Source of the DNA: Symsagittifera roscoffensis
Lineage: Eukaryota; Xenacoelomorpha; Acoela; Convolutidae
DNA length: 64,000 bases
Direction of reading: 5' to 3'
Assembly (NCBI RefSeq): GCF_963678635.1
Contig: NC_087070.1
Location: 8,838,539-8,902,538, forward strand
Positions 26,602 to 39,949 of this stretch are shown piece after piece. Position 1 is the first letter of the stretch. Each line of letters opens with the position of its first letter. Both the position numbers and the translations under genes were made by a program. Below the pieces are notes generated by a model. It saw only the letters and a program-made list of their open reading frames with translations, did no database searches and was not told where the DNA came from.

Positions 26602-27412
26602 GTCCGGTCAATGTCCTCATTGAATCTCGCAATGTTCGTAAAATCGGTACAGTGTCATCGAACAGAATTTACAAAATGCACGAAATTACTTTTATCCACT
26701 CCATATTGACTCACTGCAGAATATAAATGGCATCATACTACATCACTATAGCCTTCAAATTCTTTCATTAATCTGCACATTGAAGATATGACCTAAGATA
26801 AAAACATTTTTTCTGACTTCCAATGTCAAAACCCTAATTAAAAACTTTTTCTCCTAGATTTTTAAAAGATGATTGTTTGCAGGACAGTCCTGCCAACCAA
26901 CAAGCTAAAATTATTCTACTATGCTTCTTCCATTCGGAAATCTTGCTTGTTTTTGTCCTGATTATTAAAACTAAGAATTTCTGTGGTTAAAAATACAATG
27001 AAACAATCTCTCTCTTCGAGAGATTACCCAAGCCTTTCATGTCACCACAAAGTGATCAGTTCTCCTAGCTGATTAAAAACAGTCATGCAGGCTGGAATAC
27101 TTAAATATACTCTTTACTCAAGCCTTTCTAAATAAATAGTAAGTAAATATCTCTAAAGCCACTTGACTAAAATCAAAATGCAAATTTATAAATGCAACAA
27201 GTTCAAAACTCAACTAAATGTTTCAGTTTTCAATTACAACTTGGTTGCTTAGTTTCTCACTTGAGTTTTTCACACACAGAAAACAATTCTGAGTTTTAAT
27301 TTCTTCTTCTTCGTCACTCTTTTGTTTGCTTCTTTTTTATCGTTTAGAATTTCTAAAACTTCTAAATTCTTCTAAATTTCTTTCTTTTTGCATCTCGTTT
27401 TTCGGCCATTCG
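26602..27412 (-). other. Element B non-coding stretch before the PPT
   Basis: Homologous to 3705-4513 of element A along its length, with scattered substitutions. No ORF or RNA gene is supported. Confidence 0.6.
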
Positions 27413-30400
27413 TCAATGTTTCATCTCTTCCTCCTGTGATACTGACTCTGAACGTTCAGTTTCTGTGTCTTGCAACACATCATTAGCTATCCTGACGCTG
27501 TTGGAAGCAGTCCTCCAACACTTCTGCTCTTCTACCCTCTGTTTGCAACAAGGTAGGGGATCCACGTTAGATTCTCTGTTCCTGCAGAAGCTGTTGTGGA
27601 GACACAACGTCACATTTCTCTCCAAATCTTCCTTGCTTGGGAGTCGCGGCGTTGCTTATTCGCCTTCTCGTTGCTTGTTCCATATAGGCAAATTGTGTGT
27701 ACTGTAACACGGCGGCATTTCTTCCCACAAAGTATGTATCCATCGTTGCCACGAAATTCCCTATTCTCCTTTCATTGGTTTCGAATGCTCTCAACCTAGG
27801 AGTTTGTACCACGGAGACTGCTCCGAGCAACATCCTTCTTATCAGAGGGAATTCGGGGATTTCTTCCGGCAGCTTCTCGTAATGACCCCAATCCTTCGTC
27901 TCTTTTCTCACCTTGTGATATGCTGCTGTGAGACGAGGCACTCTGGTCATTTCACCATTCGTCTTGTAATAGGGTCTCAGATTCCAGAGCTTTGCAAACA
28001 CCTCGATGTGCCCTCTCTCTACCTCTCCCATGCGATCACGGAAGTGATCGTCAAAGTTGATGACAGTCATCTCTGGCTCTGATATTTTCGCAAATAACAG
28101 ATCTTCACTCATGAGCTCCCGCAATGTGTGCTGCTCATACCAGTTCAGTACACTACCGTCCACTGCTGATATGAGGTTCAGGTGCAGCACCAACCTCCTA
28201 TACGCCACGACCTTAACGTCAGGGAACGCAAACGTGACTGCTGGTCCATAGATCACTGTCACAAACTCCGTGGCTCCTCTGATCAAAGCTAAGGGATCGG
28301 TTCTCATAGCCAAGCTCAGATCAGTTATTAGGGGCATGTCCCCAACATGTCGTCTAACATCTTCTTCTCTTTCGATAGTCTCATCTTCTCCCGTTCCAAA
28401 GCAATTTTATTGTACGAGATATTGGATAAGAGTTTGTCTCAGGTCTCTTATCTTATTCCACGAGTCGTGGACTTCTTCATATCTAAATTCCTCACTCTCA
28501 CTCTCATCTGCTGTGGACAACGTGTCAATTTCATAAGTCCTCCCAAGTTTCCGCGGGTAATCGCAATCAGTGTTAGAAGCCCATCTAACCGCAGGTTCTG
28601 GATTCGTTCGGTGAGCAGCATCGCCGGTCCTTTCACGAAACTCTCTGCTCCAAACGTCACGAACAAGGCTAGTAGTTCCATTATTGACACTTCCACTACT
28701 GCTTGGAGGAATTTCTTTATCAAGTAATGAGAGAATTTTGGGTAGACTTTTACCAAGAAGGACGCGGTCCATCCGGCTCCCAACCCTCCCAGCATGCTGT
28801 CCGTCCGTTCAAAGCCTTCCTGTCCCTTCACTTTCTGGGTGCAGAAGGTTTCCAGGGTAATCTGACCCATTCTGTTTACAAATTCAGCGGTTTTTTCTTC
28901 GGCATTTTCCGCCAGGTTCACCTCCATTAACTAGTAGGCATGGATCTTCGTGATCATCACAGGGCCTTGCTCAAAAGCATCTGCACCCAATGCCGCTACT
29001 CGAGGACTTAGGTGTAGCCACTGGTTGGCTTCCGGCTTGGTTCTCAAAACTATCGCCTCCAAATGAGCTCTAGTCTCTTGGGAATTTTTCCTTCTCGTGT
29101 TTTCACCTGTCGCTTCCATTGCTCGGAACCATAAGTCGTTGCACATCGCCACGATCACTCGATGGTCGTCGTCTATTCCCGGTTTCAGTTTGAGCTGTCG
29201 ACTGAAATTGGTCAGTTCCAACCCCAGCACCTCGTCCAACACCAACATGTGCAGCGCATGGTCCTTGAATCCTCTCATCGCGTTCGAGATATCTGACCAC
29301 ACTGCAGGTAGTTCCGCCCTGAGTGGCCTCAGGTTCTCCATCTCTATCATGCGATTTGGGGCTGATATGATCACATCATATTTTCTTTCCGAAAGCAAGG
29401 TCACAATCGCATACACGAATTTCAGTCCATCCGGGAGATATGCATACCCCGGAGACAACACGGATACTACTCTCGGTGTCACCTTGGTGAACGACCCCTC
29501 CTTCGTCGCATCCACCACTTCACCCATCGACTCAAGGATATCTTTTATCGCTGGCCACACAGCATTCTCTGCCGTTGTAGGATCTCTGAGTCTGCTCAGA
29601 AAACCTCTACTGTGTAGATGGTCATTGATGCCAGCAAACATGATCGTAATTGGGTTCATGTCCGTCTGTCTTTGTACCCCTATAGCCAGAGATACCGATT
29701 GCAGTAGGTCCAGATCGACCGCTGCCAACATTATGACGTCCGGCCAAAGCAGAGACTTGGAAGTATACACGAACTCTGAATTCGCTACTATCATGATCTT
29801 GGCCTTCCTCATTTCTGCTTTGTTATAGGCGGCGAAGATGTCCTCATCTTTTTTTATCGCTTTCAATCCGCCGTATCTTTGGACATCACCATCTTGACCC
29901 ACTAGTTTCGGGTATATTATTTCCTTCACATGACCTGGGGGTGGCCTCACTTGCCTGAAAATCTTCCCATGTTGTCCGATCGGCGCCCTTGTCACTAGAA
30001 ATCTTCCAGGTCTCTCTTCGCAATTCCCTTCATCATGATTCAACCTCACGTCCTGCAATGGACTTGCGTTCACTGGTCCCGTCGTGTTATTAGAGGGCAG
30101 TCCCTCTAGGTCAGCAAATCTCAAGGCCGTCGTGGAACTGAAGTTTATGCTAGCGGCTATCAACCAGTCTACGCCTGTTATCGAGTACAGTCTGCTGACG
30201 GATAGCCTCGCTCCATTCATCATTCTCCTTGCATCTTCGATGAAGCTCACTCTCTGGAGATCCAGCTTCATTAGTTCATCTTTGTATACATGCCAGGGAG
30301 ATGGTATGGGTCTTGAACACATCAACGAGCCTCTGCCAGGACGTCTCTCCTCTCGAGTGGTACTTGTCGTCTCCGATCTCGTGTCCAATCTAGACGTGCT

Positions 30401-31270
30401 GGCTGTCTCTTCGATTGGGTTAACAGTTCCTAGTCTTCTCCGAGGATGAATGGTCCGCCTTACCGGTGCTTCTCCCAATCGATCTTGAACATCCGTCCTT
30501 TGACCTGGTTCGCTGGAGCTCTGCTGTCTATAATTCGTGACGGCCGGGACCGTCCCCAAGCGTGTTTCCAGGTTAGGAGGCACAAAGGTGGTAATCACCG
30601 TTTCGCTCGATGCTCCTTCTTCCTTCAGCACTCCTGTGTCAAAGAATTCTGCTTCTAACTCATCCAACTGCTCTTGGAAGACTCGACTCAAGCAAGCCTG
30701 TCCTTCTATACTATCGAAGTGGATGCCGTCCAAGGTCAGTCTAGCTTATCCATAGCTCTCAACTCATGTTCGATGTCCATGAGGATCATTCTTCCGGCAT
30801 TCCGACTTGCGAGATTCCTCAAGATGTTATTCCACCTGACGACTCCTTCGTTGTGCCTTCTCCCTGCTGCTGTCAAGCTCCTCGTGTTCATTGGCACAGT
30901 GCAAACGGTCAGTACCGCGCAATTGAATTTCTGCCAGAGGGTAGTAAACACGCACACCATCATTGATTCCCATAGTGCTTCCTCCTCATCCGAACTTCTC
31001 GAGATGTTGCTCGTTCCAATCTGGATCATCACACTGGGGATCCTCCCTGGATTCATTAGTTCCACCATCCGGTATAACTGGGCTATGGTCGCTCCTCCGA
31101 ATGCCATCACTGTGATGACCCAAGAGGTCCTCAAATTCGATAGTACTCTGACCAAGTTGTCTCCCAGTATCAGATGTGATGTCCCCAGTGGCGGTTGTTG
31201 CAGGTTTACTGCCGGGTTCCAAGTCGCTCGATTGAAGCAAGCTCTCGGATCTGTCTCCGGACTCCCGTGA
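27413..31270 (-). pseudogene. Element B third-ORF region (SGNH modules and conserved body), broken
   Basis: Similar to element A's giant ORF in its N-terminal and middle parts. In addition it has an upstream canonical SGNH-type module (about 30640-31270) recognised by FGGATIAQ, IQIGTSN, CTVPMNT and DGIHF blocks, as in element C. The second SGNH-like module (VANSEFVYTSK, FAGINDHL, VLSPGYAYLPDG) lies at about 29300-29850. The region is shorter than its counterpart in A and interrupted many times; it is a fossil. It shows that the SGNH module belongs to this subfamily's ancestral gene set. Confidence 0.75.
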
Positions 31271-32426
31271 AGTTATATCTCAATTGAATGTTCTTTTGTA
31301 TGTCTATTACACGTGACACTTTCTTCGCTGGCATCTTCTGTACTCTTCTTTCTGGAGCCTTAGAGCTACCCATTAGTGGCGTCACGTCGCTTATTCCCTG
31401 TCTGATCACGGTCTGGGAGAGTCGTACTCTGCCCGTGTCATCGATCGTTCCATAGGGTGCAGTCACCCCGGAACCTGGCGCATTCTTGTTGGCGACCAGT
31501 CGTCCAGCTGTCTCTATCAGCTTCCTCACCGTTTGTTCCACGACTGGGTCACCCAAGGTATCACTAGGGTCCGGTATTGTCACTCGACCTGTTGCTGTCG
31601 GGAGTCGTGTCTCCGTTGTCTGACTCATTTCTCGAGGCGTCAAGAGCTCCATCGGGGACTGCCCACGTGGAATGCTCCTTGCAGGTATCACTTTCTCCAC
31701 GGCCGTTGTCAACGCCATCCGTTCCGATCGCTCTTTGTAGTCCTGCCTCAAGCGCTCAATTTCTTGACCCTGCTTTTTGTTGCAGTCTTCGAACAATCTT
31801 TTCCACATGTCTCTGTCGTCCTCCGCAATGAGCATGGTCTTAGTCACCTCGTCCACCTCCTTTTTTGTCCTTTCCAGTTCGTCTTTTAACCCATCCAGAT
31901 CTTGCATGGTTTGGTTCGTCTGAACTCTCTGTTCTACTTTCGCCCTCTTTGGTGGCACAGCTGCTCTCAGTGGTGAACCAGACGAGGCAGCCTCGCTGTT
32001 CATCTCCTGATGCATTCTCGTCAGCCCAGGTTTGGGCTTGGAGGGCATAGGCATTTCACCTGGTTGGTAAGTCCTAGAACTTCCCAATCCAGGCTCATTC
32101 GCCAAGTCAGTCCCTGAGAGAGCCCCGTTTCTCCACCTCATCACTCTCATGTTCGGGCGGTCTAGTACTCCCCTCTCTCCATATGCTGCCATCAACAGGA
32201 CTTCCGTGGGGCGGTCCCCACGGTTGTCATGCCCCAAGATGTTGATCAGGGCGGTCAGCAACATGACTACCTCTGGGTCCTCCAGAGCGAGGTCTCGATC
32301 CATCAGCCGACGATAGATCGCATCTATCATCGGTACTACATATGCCTCTGCCAGGTACATCAATTCAGCCAAGTTGAAATTCTCCATACTGTTCTTCAGA
32401 TTCAATTTGATTTGAGTTGATTTCAA
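31206..32426 (-). CDS. Element B small coiled-coil ORF (second ORF after pol's end)
   Basis: A 406-codon ORF between pol and the third ORF. The N-terminal ~100 residues are a compact helical region (LAELMYLAEAYVVPMIDA, RRLMDRDLALEDPEVVMLL, GDRPTEVLLMAAYGE), then a Pro/Ser-rich basic stretch with PPKRAKVEQ that could be a nuclear localisation signal, then a coiled coil (~170-245) and a conserved RVTIPDPSDT motif. Element C has a homologue at 56353-57369 with the same order. No known domain recognised. A protein of this shape could oligomerise, but that is inference only. Confidence 0.6.
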   Translation of the reverse strand: MKSTQIKLNLKNSMENFNLAELMYLAEAYVVPMIDAIYRRLMDRDLALEDPEVVMLLTALINILGHDNRGDRPTEVLLMAAYGERGVLDRPNMRVMRWRNGALSGTDLANEPGLGSSRTYQPGEMPMPSKPKPGLTRMHQEMNSEAASSGSPLRAAVPPKRAKVEQRVQTNQTMQDLDGLKDELERTKKEVDEVTKTMLIAEDDRDMWKRLFEDCNKKQGQEIERLRQDYKERSERMALTTAVEKVIPARSIPRGQSPMELLTPREMSQTTETRLPTATGRVTIPDPSDTLGDPVVEQTVRKLIETAGRLVANKNAPGSGVTAPYGTIDDTGRVRLSQTVIRQGISDVTPLMGSSKAPERRVQKMPAKKVSRVIDIQKNIQLRYNFTGVRRQIRELASIERLGTRQ

Positions 32427-32792
32427 AGTTTTGACTCAAGTGAGCAATTAAATGATCAATCAGGATCTAGAAAAGAAGTCGAGAATATCACAATTGTCAG
32501 TTTTGCCTTAACATCTCGTTAAAATTCATTTAAAAACAGTCAGATAAAAAGATTCTGTTCCTAAAAATTATTAAAATCAATCGGTCTCTAAAATTTTGGA
32601 ATTCGACCTAAGATTGGACAGTCCAAAGTTTGGATCTATTCCTAAGATCGTCATTCAGTTGTTCATGGTCACTAACCCCTTCTTATCCACGATCTTAATA
32701 ACATAACACATAACGTAACGTAACACACATATCACACACATCGCACACTACACACAACTTAGTCTTTAGCCTAACACCCTCTTGCTTGTCAC
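32427..32792 (-). other. Element B pol/third-block spacer with conserved stems
   Basis: Homologous to 11543-11929 in A. A 9-bp stem TAAGATCGT / ACGATCTTA (32643-32651 with 32689-32697) is more complete than in A. TTGGACAGTCCAA is retained upstream of it. Confidence 0.5.
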
Positions 32793-33402
32793 TCAGCCTA
32801 TACTTAGGTAAAATGTCTTATGTAGATATACTTGTATATTTGTTACAGAGAATATCACGTGTACAAGCGCATACAATTCCCGAGGATGCAGTCGTCCTCT
32901 GTTCGGATCGTACACTGGAAGCGAGAGCTCCTTCACGTCCATTTCCACGAGGAAATCTCTCAACCTCGTCAAGGACAAGACTAGGTTCTCTGGGTCCACG
33001 CGCTGCTTTTCCGTCGCCCTCGTTACCAAGAAGCATAGGTTTTTCCCGGTATTTGTGACGCCGCCGGAGGTAAGGCCGCTACGCCCCCTATCCCTGGTCT
33101 TTGCTTCCAAAGGAATTCCACGTTTTTGTATTCTCTCTTAAAATCTGCCGCTAACGCTGTCCTAAAACTCATGTCTGCTGTGATTGCTATCACACATGTT
33201 CTATTTGTGAGTATGAAATCACTGTCTGTTAATATTATGTTACTTGAATATTCATTTGGTAAGTTAAAATATGACTCAACTACCCTCCCTATGTCAGGTT
33301 TCTTAAGTTCTTTGCCTGTTTCTGCTTCTAAATCTCCTGTCTCTCTTGCTATTCTTAATTTTTTTATTATCAGGTTTTCAGTGTGGGTAAGTCCTACCCC
33401 CA

Positions 33403-33414
33403 CTCCCCAGACAA
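33403..33414 (-). promoter_or_regulatory. Internal PPT-like site, element B
   Basis: Same location as in A and C, with one base different from the core. It lies in the region encoding the MDIFVWGVGVG block. Confidence 0.4.
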
Positions 33415-35879
33415 AAATATCCATCGACGTCCCCGTCGATCGCATACCGGGTATCAAGTCGAGGTTAGAAGCTGGAATGGGTAGTTGTCCTTCCTGGGCA
33501 GCCCAGGAAGGATCATCTCGTTCGGTTTTGATGTATTTCATGCTTTCAAGATCTACGTCTTGAATCGTGACACTGGTCTCCTCTGGGTCCGACGTTATTT
33601 GATTCAGCCATTCCAAGACACGCAGGTTCGTCAAGTCTTGTTCATATGACTGCTGTTGCTCGTCGTCGAATTCTACCTCTGGTTTCGACCGGTCGTCGGC
33701 CCACTCATCGTCGTGATCATCGACTAGGTCAATGTCTTGTGACACAGTTAGTTCTTCTAGCCCCACTACTTCCTCCACTATCTTCTTCAGATCTATCCTA
33801 TCCACTACAAAGTCGTCACCGTAAGGGTTATACTTCTTTCTTGGTCTTGTCCCATCATTCTGACGAGTCTGCATCGTGAACGGAAGATCCGGTTCCAAAA
33901 TCTTGGGAACCTCTATCTGTTCGGGATCCTTCCAATCCTCCTCTGCGTAGGGTAAGGTTTCATCGTCCGCTTCGATCACCTCGTTTGGATCCAGGTCCAG
34001 CGGTGTATTCGTTCCTTCCTCCACGACTTCATTCCCATCGTTCTTCTCCCTGGTGCCCTTCTCGTTGATCTCACAACCAGGATCCATCATTAGATAGTCC
34101 CCTTCTTCCATGTCTGCAGGTATACACCAGTCCTCTGTCGATGGATTGTGTGGCTTAATTTTCTCGTAGTGGGCGGCTCGGCCAGTACTCAGTCAATAAA
34201 AGCGTCCCTCCTGGTGCACTTCTGTAATCATGAAGGGTCCCCTCAACTTTTTTAGGAGCTTTTTCGTCCCTTTCGGTGGTATAACGTTCTTAAATACCCA
34301 TACATAGCCTCCCACCGAGTATGCTTTTGCACCTGCTGCTTTCTTGTCGTATCTTTTCCTCTGCCTTGCATGTGCTTGCTGAGTATTTCGTCTACACAAA
34401 TCGTTCAACTCCTGTTCTCGTCTGATCACATCCCTCACGTAAACCTGTGGAGACGTTTTCTTTCCCTCATATTCTGGGTAGAAAAAGGTTAAGGGTAAAG
34501 ACTTTTCGTGTCCAGTTAGCATCATGTGTGGACTGACTCCTGTGGTGGAGTGTTGCGTGCTATTTTAGGCTCCCATCACATGAAGAAGGTACATGTCCCA
34601 ATTGGTCATGTACCTGGAACAATATACCCTCAGCATCGACACTAACGTCCTATTCTATTTTTCCACCAAGCCATTCGTCTGGGGGTGGTATGTCGTGGAG
34701 TGAGCCTGAGCAACCTGTGAGCGTCTCATAAGCTCTTTCGTAAGCACTCCTACGAAAGCTGTTCCATTATCTGATTGAAATGTCATCGGACAACCATGTC
34801 TCGCTATCCACGTATTGATCAGGTGGTCGCATGTCTCTTCCGCCGAGGCAGTTATGCAGGGCACGGCCTCTGCATACTTCGTAAAATGATCTATCAAGAC
34901 CAACACCTGATTATAACCACTGTCTATCAGGCATATCTTTTGGTGATCTATCTGCACCACCTCGTAGAATTCAGACGACTCGATCGATTGTGAAGGAAAT
35001 CGCAACTTCTTTGGATCCTTGACCTGTTGGCATGACAGACATGCTGTTACCCACTTCTCGCATGCCTTTTTCATTCCAGGCCACTCGAACAGCTTCAGGA
35101 TCCTCGTATATACTTTGTCGATCCCCTGATGGCCCATCTGATGAAGCGACCTGAATAATAGTTCTGGCTGATAGAGTTGCGGCAACACTATCGCGTTATA
35201 CTTGTATAGGACTCTGTCTTCTTCTCTTCTTTTGCAAGCCACAATCCCGTCCTTGTTCAAATATAACCTCCCCTCCTTCTGCATGAAGTACTGTCTCAGG
35301 ATACGATAACTATCCTCCTCGAGGTCCCCTTTATCCGGAGAACCATTCTCGATCCATACCTTTTCAGGTTGCTTGTCATGCGATCATTTCTCTGCGCCCT
35401 GAGAAAATCCGAGAGTCTGTATCTCGCCTTCAAGTACGTCTTCATGACCCTGATCTGACTAATCAGCTCTTTGGGCTGGTGTGTGTCTTCTTCCCTCCTA
35501 ACGCACCAAATCTTCGCCAGCGGCTGTGTTTCTTGTTTGAACGGCTGGAGATCAGTCCTGACTACCTCTTTTTGTGGCAAAAGATTTATCGAACGTTTCG
35601 ATACCGCTTTTGTCTCCAAATCATCCGCTGCGTTGTCAAAGACTCTTTCGCTTGGTATAAGGTAGGATCCTGGTACACCTCTCTGTCCAGATCCCTTGCA
35701 CGAGTTTCCACTAGTAGTGTGTGGATTGCTAGTTCGGACAGTTCTGATCCCGAGCTCGAGTTCCTGTCTGAATAGGTGTCAATTCTTGAGTTTCGGGAAT
35801 TTTCATCTGTTGAAGAGGTTGTGATGGAGTCGGCACGCTCCTCCAGATCATGTCTGTGCCTTCTTTGCATCCATCTGAA

Positions 35880-36023
35880 CTCCTCGGACAAAACCTTGGT
35901 CCCCAGGTCCTGTTTCTCATCAGGAACTTTTTCATCTATCTCAGACTCCCTGGACAAACTTTCTTGTCCCGGGTGTTGATCTTGTACTCGCTGGCTCTTC
36001 TCATCATTCGTCTCCCCGGACAA
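35880..36023 (-). repeat. PPT-like motif array with 66-bp period, element B
   Basis: Copies at 35880-35891, 35946-35957 and 36012-36023, again exactly 66 bp apart. Two are slightly altered, as expected in this older copy. Confidence 0.75.
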
Positions 36024-39000
36024 ACAATCTTGCAGCAGGTTTTGTTTTACCTTCTCACCTTTTTTATCCTGATCTACAAAGGTGACGGTTTTCCTTCGCG
36101 TGCTTCTCCCCTGTTCTTTACGCCCGTAAGAAGTACTGGTTAAAATCTCGTGTGGTATTGAGGATACTAGTTGCTGAACTATTGTCCTACAACCCCTTTC
36201 GTTCTCTTCGTGTTGTCGTCTGGACGGCATGATCTTCACCTTCTTCCTAACTGTTAGCGATGCCACTGCTGCTGTCCACTAGGGGTCATCTCTGGTCACT
36301 TCTCTTTCTAACAATCCACCCAGCATCCGCATCACTTGTGGTGTGACCTGCACCGTTTTATCCAATAATGAGAGGATGTTTATGTTCATGTGAGAGATTT
36401 CTTGTTGGACCAGTTTTGAGCGCAGCAACAGATCCAAGGAGACCGGTTCCTCCTTGAATAGGATTTTTTTTATCTCTACAGGTAATTCAGGATGCCCTGG
36501 AATTGGATGTCCAGACTTATCCAACCATCTCGTTAAGGGAAGCGCTTCATAAGTTTCTTTGTCCAGAAACGAGAATCCCTCCTTTATTTCCGCCTGATTG
36601 GCTTGCTTCTTCTCCAATCTTTCATAGAACTCAGTTTTCTTGCTGAGGCTGTCAGCATTCTGGTGTTTATTACGCATCTTGTGTTCGATTATCATATGGT
36701 AGCCATCCAATCTTACTATCCATCTACCAATATAACTCTGATCCATCGAGTAGGTCTTCAACCAGGATAACGCTCTGTTGTCCGCGCGTAACTTGAAGGG
36801 AGCGCTCCCCAAGTATGCGCGGTATTTTTCTAAAAATGTGACCACTGCAAATATTTCTGCTTTAGGTGCGCCATATTTCATCTCTGTGTCACTCAAGACC
36901 TTGCTGCCGTATGCAATGGGACGGAGAACCGTTCTTCCATTCCATTCTTGCTCCTGATGCAATATTCCTGAGATGGCTACTACTGATGCGTCTGTGTCAA
37001 GAACATACATGCCCTTTTCATGTCCTAGCTTTATATTCTCGAAGGCAACTTGTGCTTCATCGTTACATTCGAACTTTTTCCCTTTGTTGCGCATCAGCTT
37101 CTGCATGGGATACACCTTGTCCGCATATCCTTTTATGAACTCCCGGTAGTAATTGGCAAACCCTAGGAAGCTCAGGAGCTGTGTGTCCGTTCTGGGAGCC
37201 TTCCATGTCAACACTGCTCCTACTGCTTCCGGGTCCGGCCTCACACCATGCCTGTCCACCATTCTTCCCAGGTACTTGATTGAATCCCTAAGGATTTCAC
37301 ATTTCGATGGTTTGCACTTCCAGCCTGCTCTTTTCATGCATCCAAAGACTTCATCGAGCCGATCAATATGGTTTTCCAGGGTTGGTGTCGCTCTGACCAC
37401 GTCGTCCACGTAACACATCACAAGATTCCCGTACTTCTTGGTCACTCTGGTCAAATCCTGAGCCATCAGTCTTTGAAAAGTGGCCGTTGCATTGCACAAG
37501 CCGAAGGGCATCCTCTTCCACTGGTACAATCCCAATTCGCACGCGAATCCGGTTTTCTCTCTATCCTTCTTCCGGAGAGGGACCTGCCAGAAGGCAGAAC
37601 CCAAGTCCAATGTGGTGAATAACTTGGCATCACCAAGTTTAGAGAGGCTCTCGTCTATTCGCGATATCGGGTACGCATCTTTTATCGTCACCGCGTTCAA
37701 ATAGCGAAAGTCGCAACAGAATCTTAGCTGCCCCCTTTCTTTTTCGCCATTACCACCCCGCAAGCCCACGGCGATTTCGAGGGTTCTATCATGTCGTATT
37801 CGAGCAGCATTTCGATTTCCGCTCGGCACGCTTCCGACTTGTATGGCGTCATTCGTCTCGCGCCTTCTCTGTGCGGAACGGCCCCTTCTTCCAGTTCAAT
37901 TTCGTGTTCGACGAAGTTACAGCAATCGATATCCGCTTTATGTTTTGAAAATACATCCGCGTTCCGATTCAAAACGTTCCGCATTTTTTTGAAATCTCCC
38001 TCACCTATTTTCCCTTTTAAATGTTCTATCTCTGGCAAAACCGGTTTGTCAGTTTCTAGTTCGTATGACGAGGGGCGTTCGGAAAATTCGAGCAGCTCGA
38101 TAAGCCGTCGTCCGTTTCGGATTTCATTGAAAACAATTTATGAATAGATTTTAATTCATCAATCTTCTTTAAAATTTTATCTTTGTTGGCATGATAAGGA
38201 CAGTCTTTCACATTATGTTTCTTCAAGTTTTGTGTCTCCTCATGTCGGTCCTCATCGGCAAAGCGTAACCAAGCTTCTTTCCACGCTGGATTGAAACCGT
38301 GGTGTCCAGTGTGTTCAATGGTGTCCAGTGGTGTCCAGTGGTGTCCACTGAGAAGCTCCGGCCTAAAATCACCGAACTCTGACTATTTGGATTCGGTACT
38401 AAGCAAACCTGTTGTTTACTATCACTTAACGAATTCAAATTTCTCATTCTAAAATTTGCCACCACTGCTTGTCCTGGCTGTAGTTAAACTTTTCTATCTA
38501 AAAAAAAATTGGCACCTTGTTTTCGTCCGTGATTATCCAATTAATTGGTTTCTTAACATACTTCCGGTCCGGGTTTCTAATCCGTATCAGACCGTTGTTC
38601 AAGTCAATCATCACGTCAAAGTTCCTGACAAAATCTCTGCCCAAGATGAATTGGTCGGCGTCGTCTAAATTCTCTACTACCAGGAAGCTCATCCATAGAT
38701 CTCGTCTCCCATGTGGAGAACTGTTATCGGCGTTCTTCCGGCCACGTAAATCGCCCCTCGATTGGCGGCGGCCAGTCGGAGATTTGTTGGAATCAGATCT
38801 TCCCTCGTGAAGCCCATTCTTTCCCAAGTTTTTATTGGCGTCATACTCACTACCGCTCCTGTGTCCAGCAGCCCTGTGACTCCGATTTTTGTTCCGTTGG
38901 TGTCGAGCAGATGTGCGGTCGCATCTGCTTCATACCCAATGTGTACTGCATCTTGTTCCATCATGGCGTCATGGCCTATCCTGCGGACTTTGAGTTCCTG

Positions 39001-39949
39001 TTCACCCAAATAAATCTGCCCTATCTGGTCACTGTCTGTTGTTACATAAGTCCTAGTGTAGATACTGATCCCATCCACGTTCAGCATCACTTGATACGGC
39101 CCATAGACCTCCAGGTAGCGTCCATGAAGTTTCTTCATGCGAGGGCCACCCGTTGTTAGTAGTGCTCGCACAGCTTTCGACTCAGTGCGTGGCTCCACCT
39201 GCCTCAGATAATCTGCATATGTGTCCAAAAATGCATCGAAGTGAACTCGGATGGTTCACTCAGATTTCTGATTACCTGATGTCCAGCCACTGAGATTATC
39301 GACTGTATCTTGCTTCCTTGTGGCACCATGCCGAACCTCTGACCGGAGAACACATTAAGTTTCATGCTCAAACTGCTTGGTGCTTTAGTCTCCTCGACCT
39401 CCGTTGCTTCGAAGGTATTCAGTTGCTCCTGTAGTTTCTCATTCTCCAGTTCGAGCTTCACTTTTTGTTCGATCTCTTTCGTCACCAGTTCCTGCTGCAC
39501 TCTATTTAGAGCATCCCTCGCTGCTGCCCTACAATCATTCTTGAAGTCATCGGCCGCAATCACTGGTTCCGGTTTACGTGTCTCTTCAGTAACCGCTGGC
39601 ATTTTTTTTCATCGCCAGCTCTTGCGGTTTGTCTTTTCTGCGTGCCTCCATTTCATTCAACAGGCGAGCCTTGCTGGCTTTCACTCCTGACAAAGCTTCT
39701 TCAAGCCTTGGATGTTTGATGTCTGCCACTGCATCCCAGAATTGCGGACAATCTGATTTAAAATGACCTTCCAAGTTGCAAAAGAAAGACCTCGGGCCGA
39801 ATTTCGCAATTACTCCTCTCATGAAATCTTCATGTCCCAATTCTGACGCATCTTCGTCCTCGAGGCTAAAGCCTATTGCCTTCATGCGTTGTTTGTAAGT
39901 TGGGCATGCTGACACATGATGGTCCGTTGAACAGCAATTGGCTCAAGAG

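Larger units (their letters stand above)
32793..39915 (-). pseudogene. pol: Element B pro-pol region, broken
   Basis: Recognisable parts in sense order: zinc knuckle (CNLEGHFKSDC) and Glu-rich helix at ~39300-39915; aspartic protease (LLDTGAVVSMTP) at ~38700-39000; RT (FTTLDLGSAFWQ, YVDD) and RNase H (DTDASVVAISGILHQ) at ~36500-38000; linker with three LSGE-type motifs 66 bp apart (35880, 35946, 36012); integrase (HQMGHQG, FQSDNGTAFVG) at ~34200-35250; and the macrodomain-like C-terminus (ITADMSFRTALAADFKREY) at ~32800-33250. The order matches element A throughout, but the region has many breaks. Confidence 0.85.
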
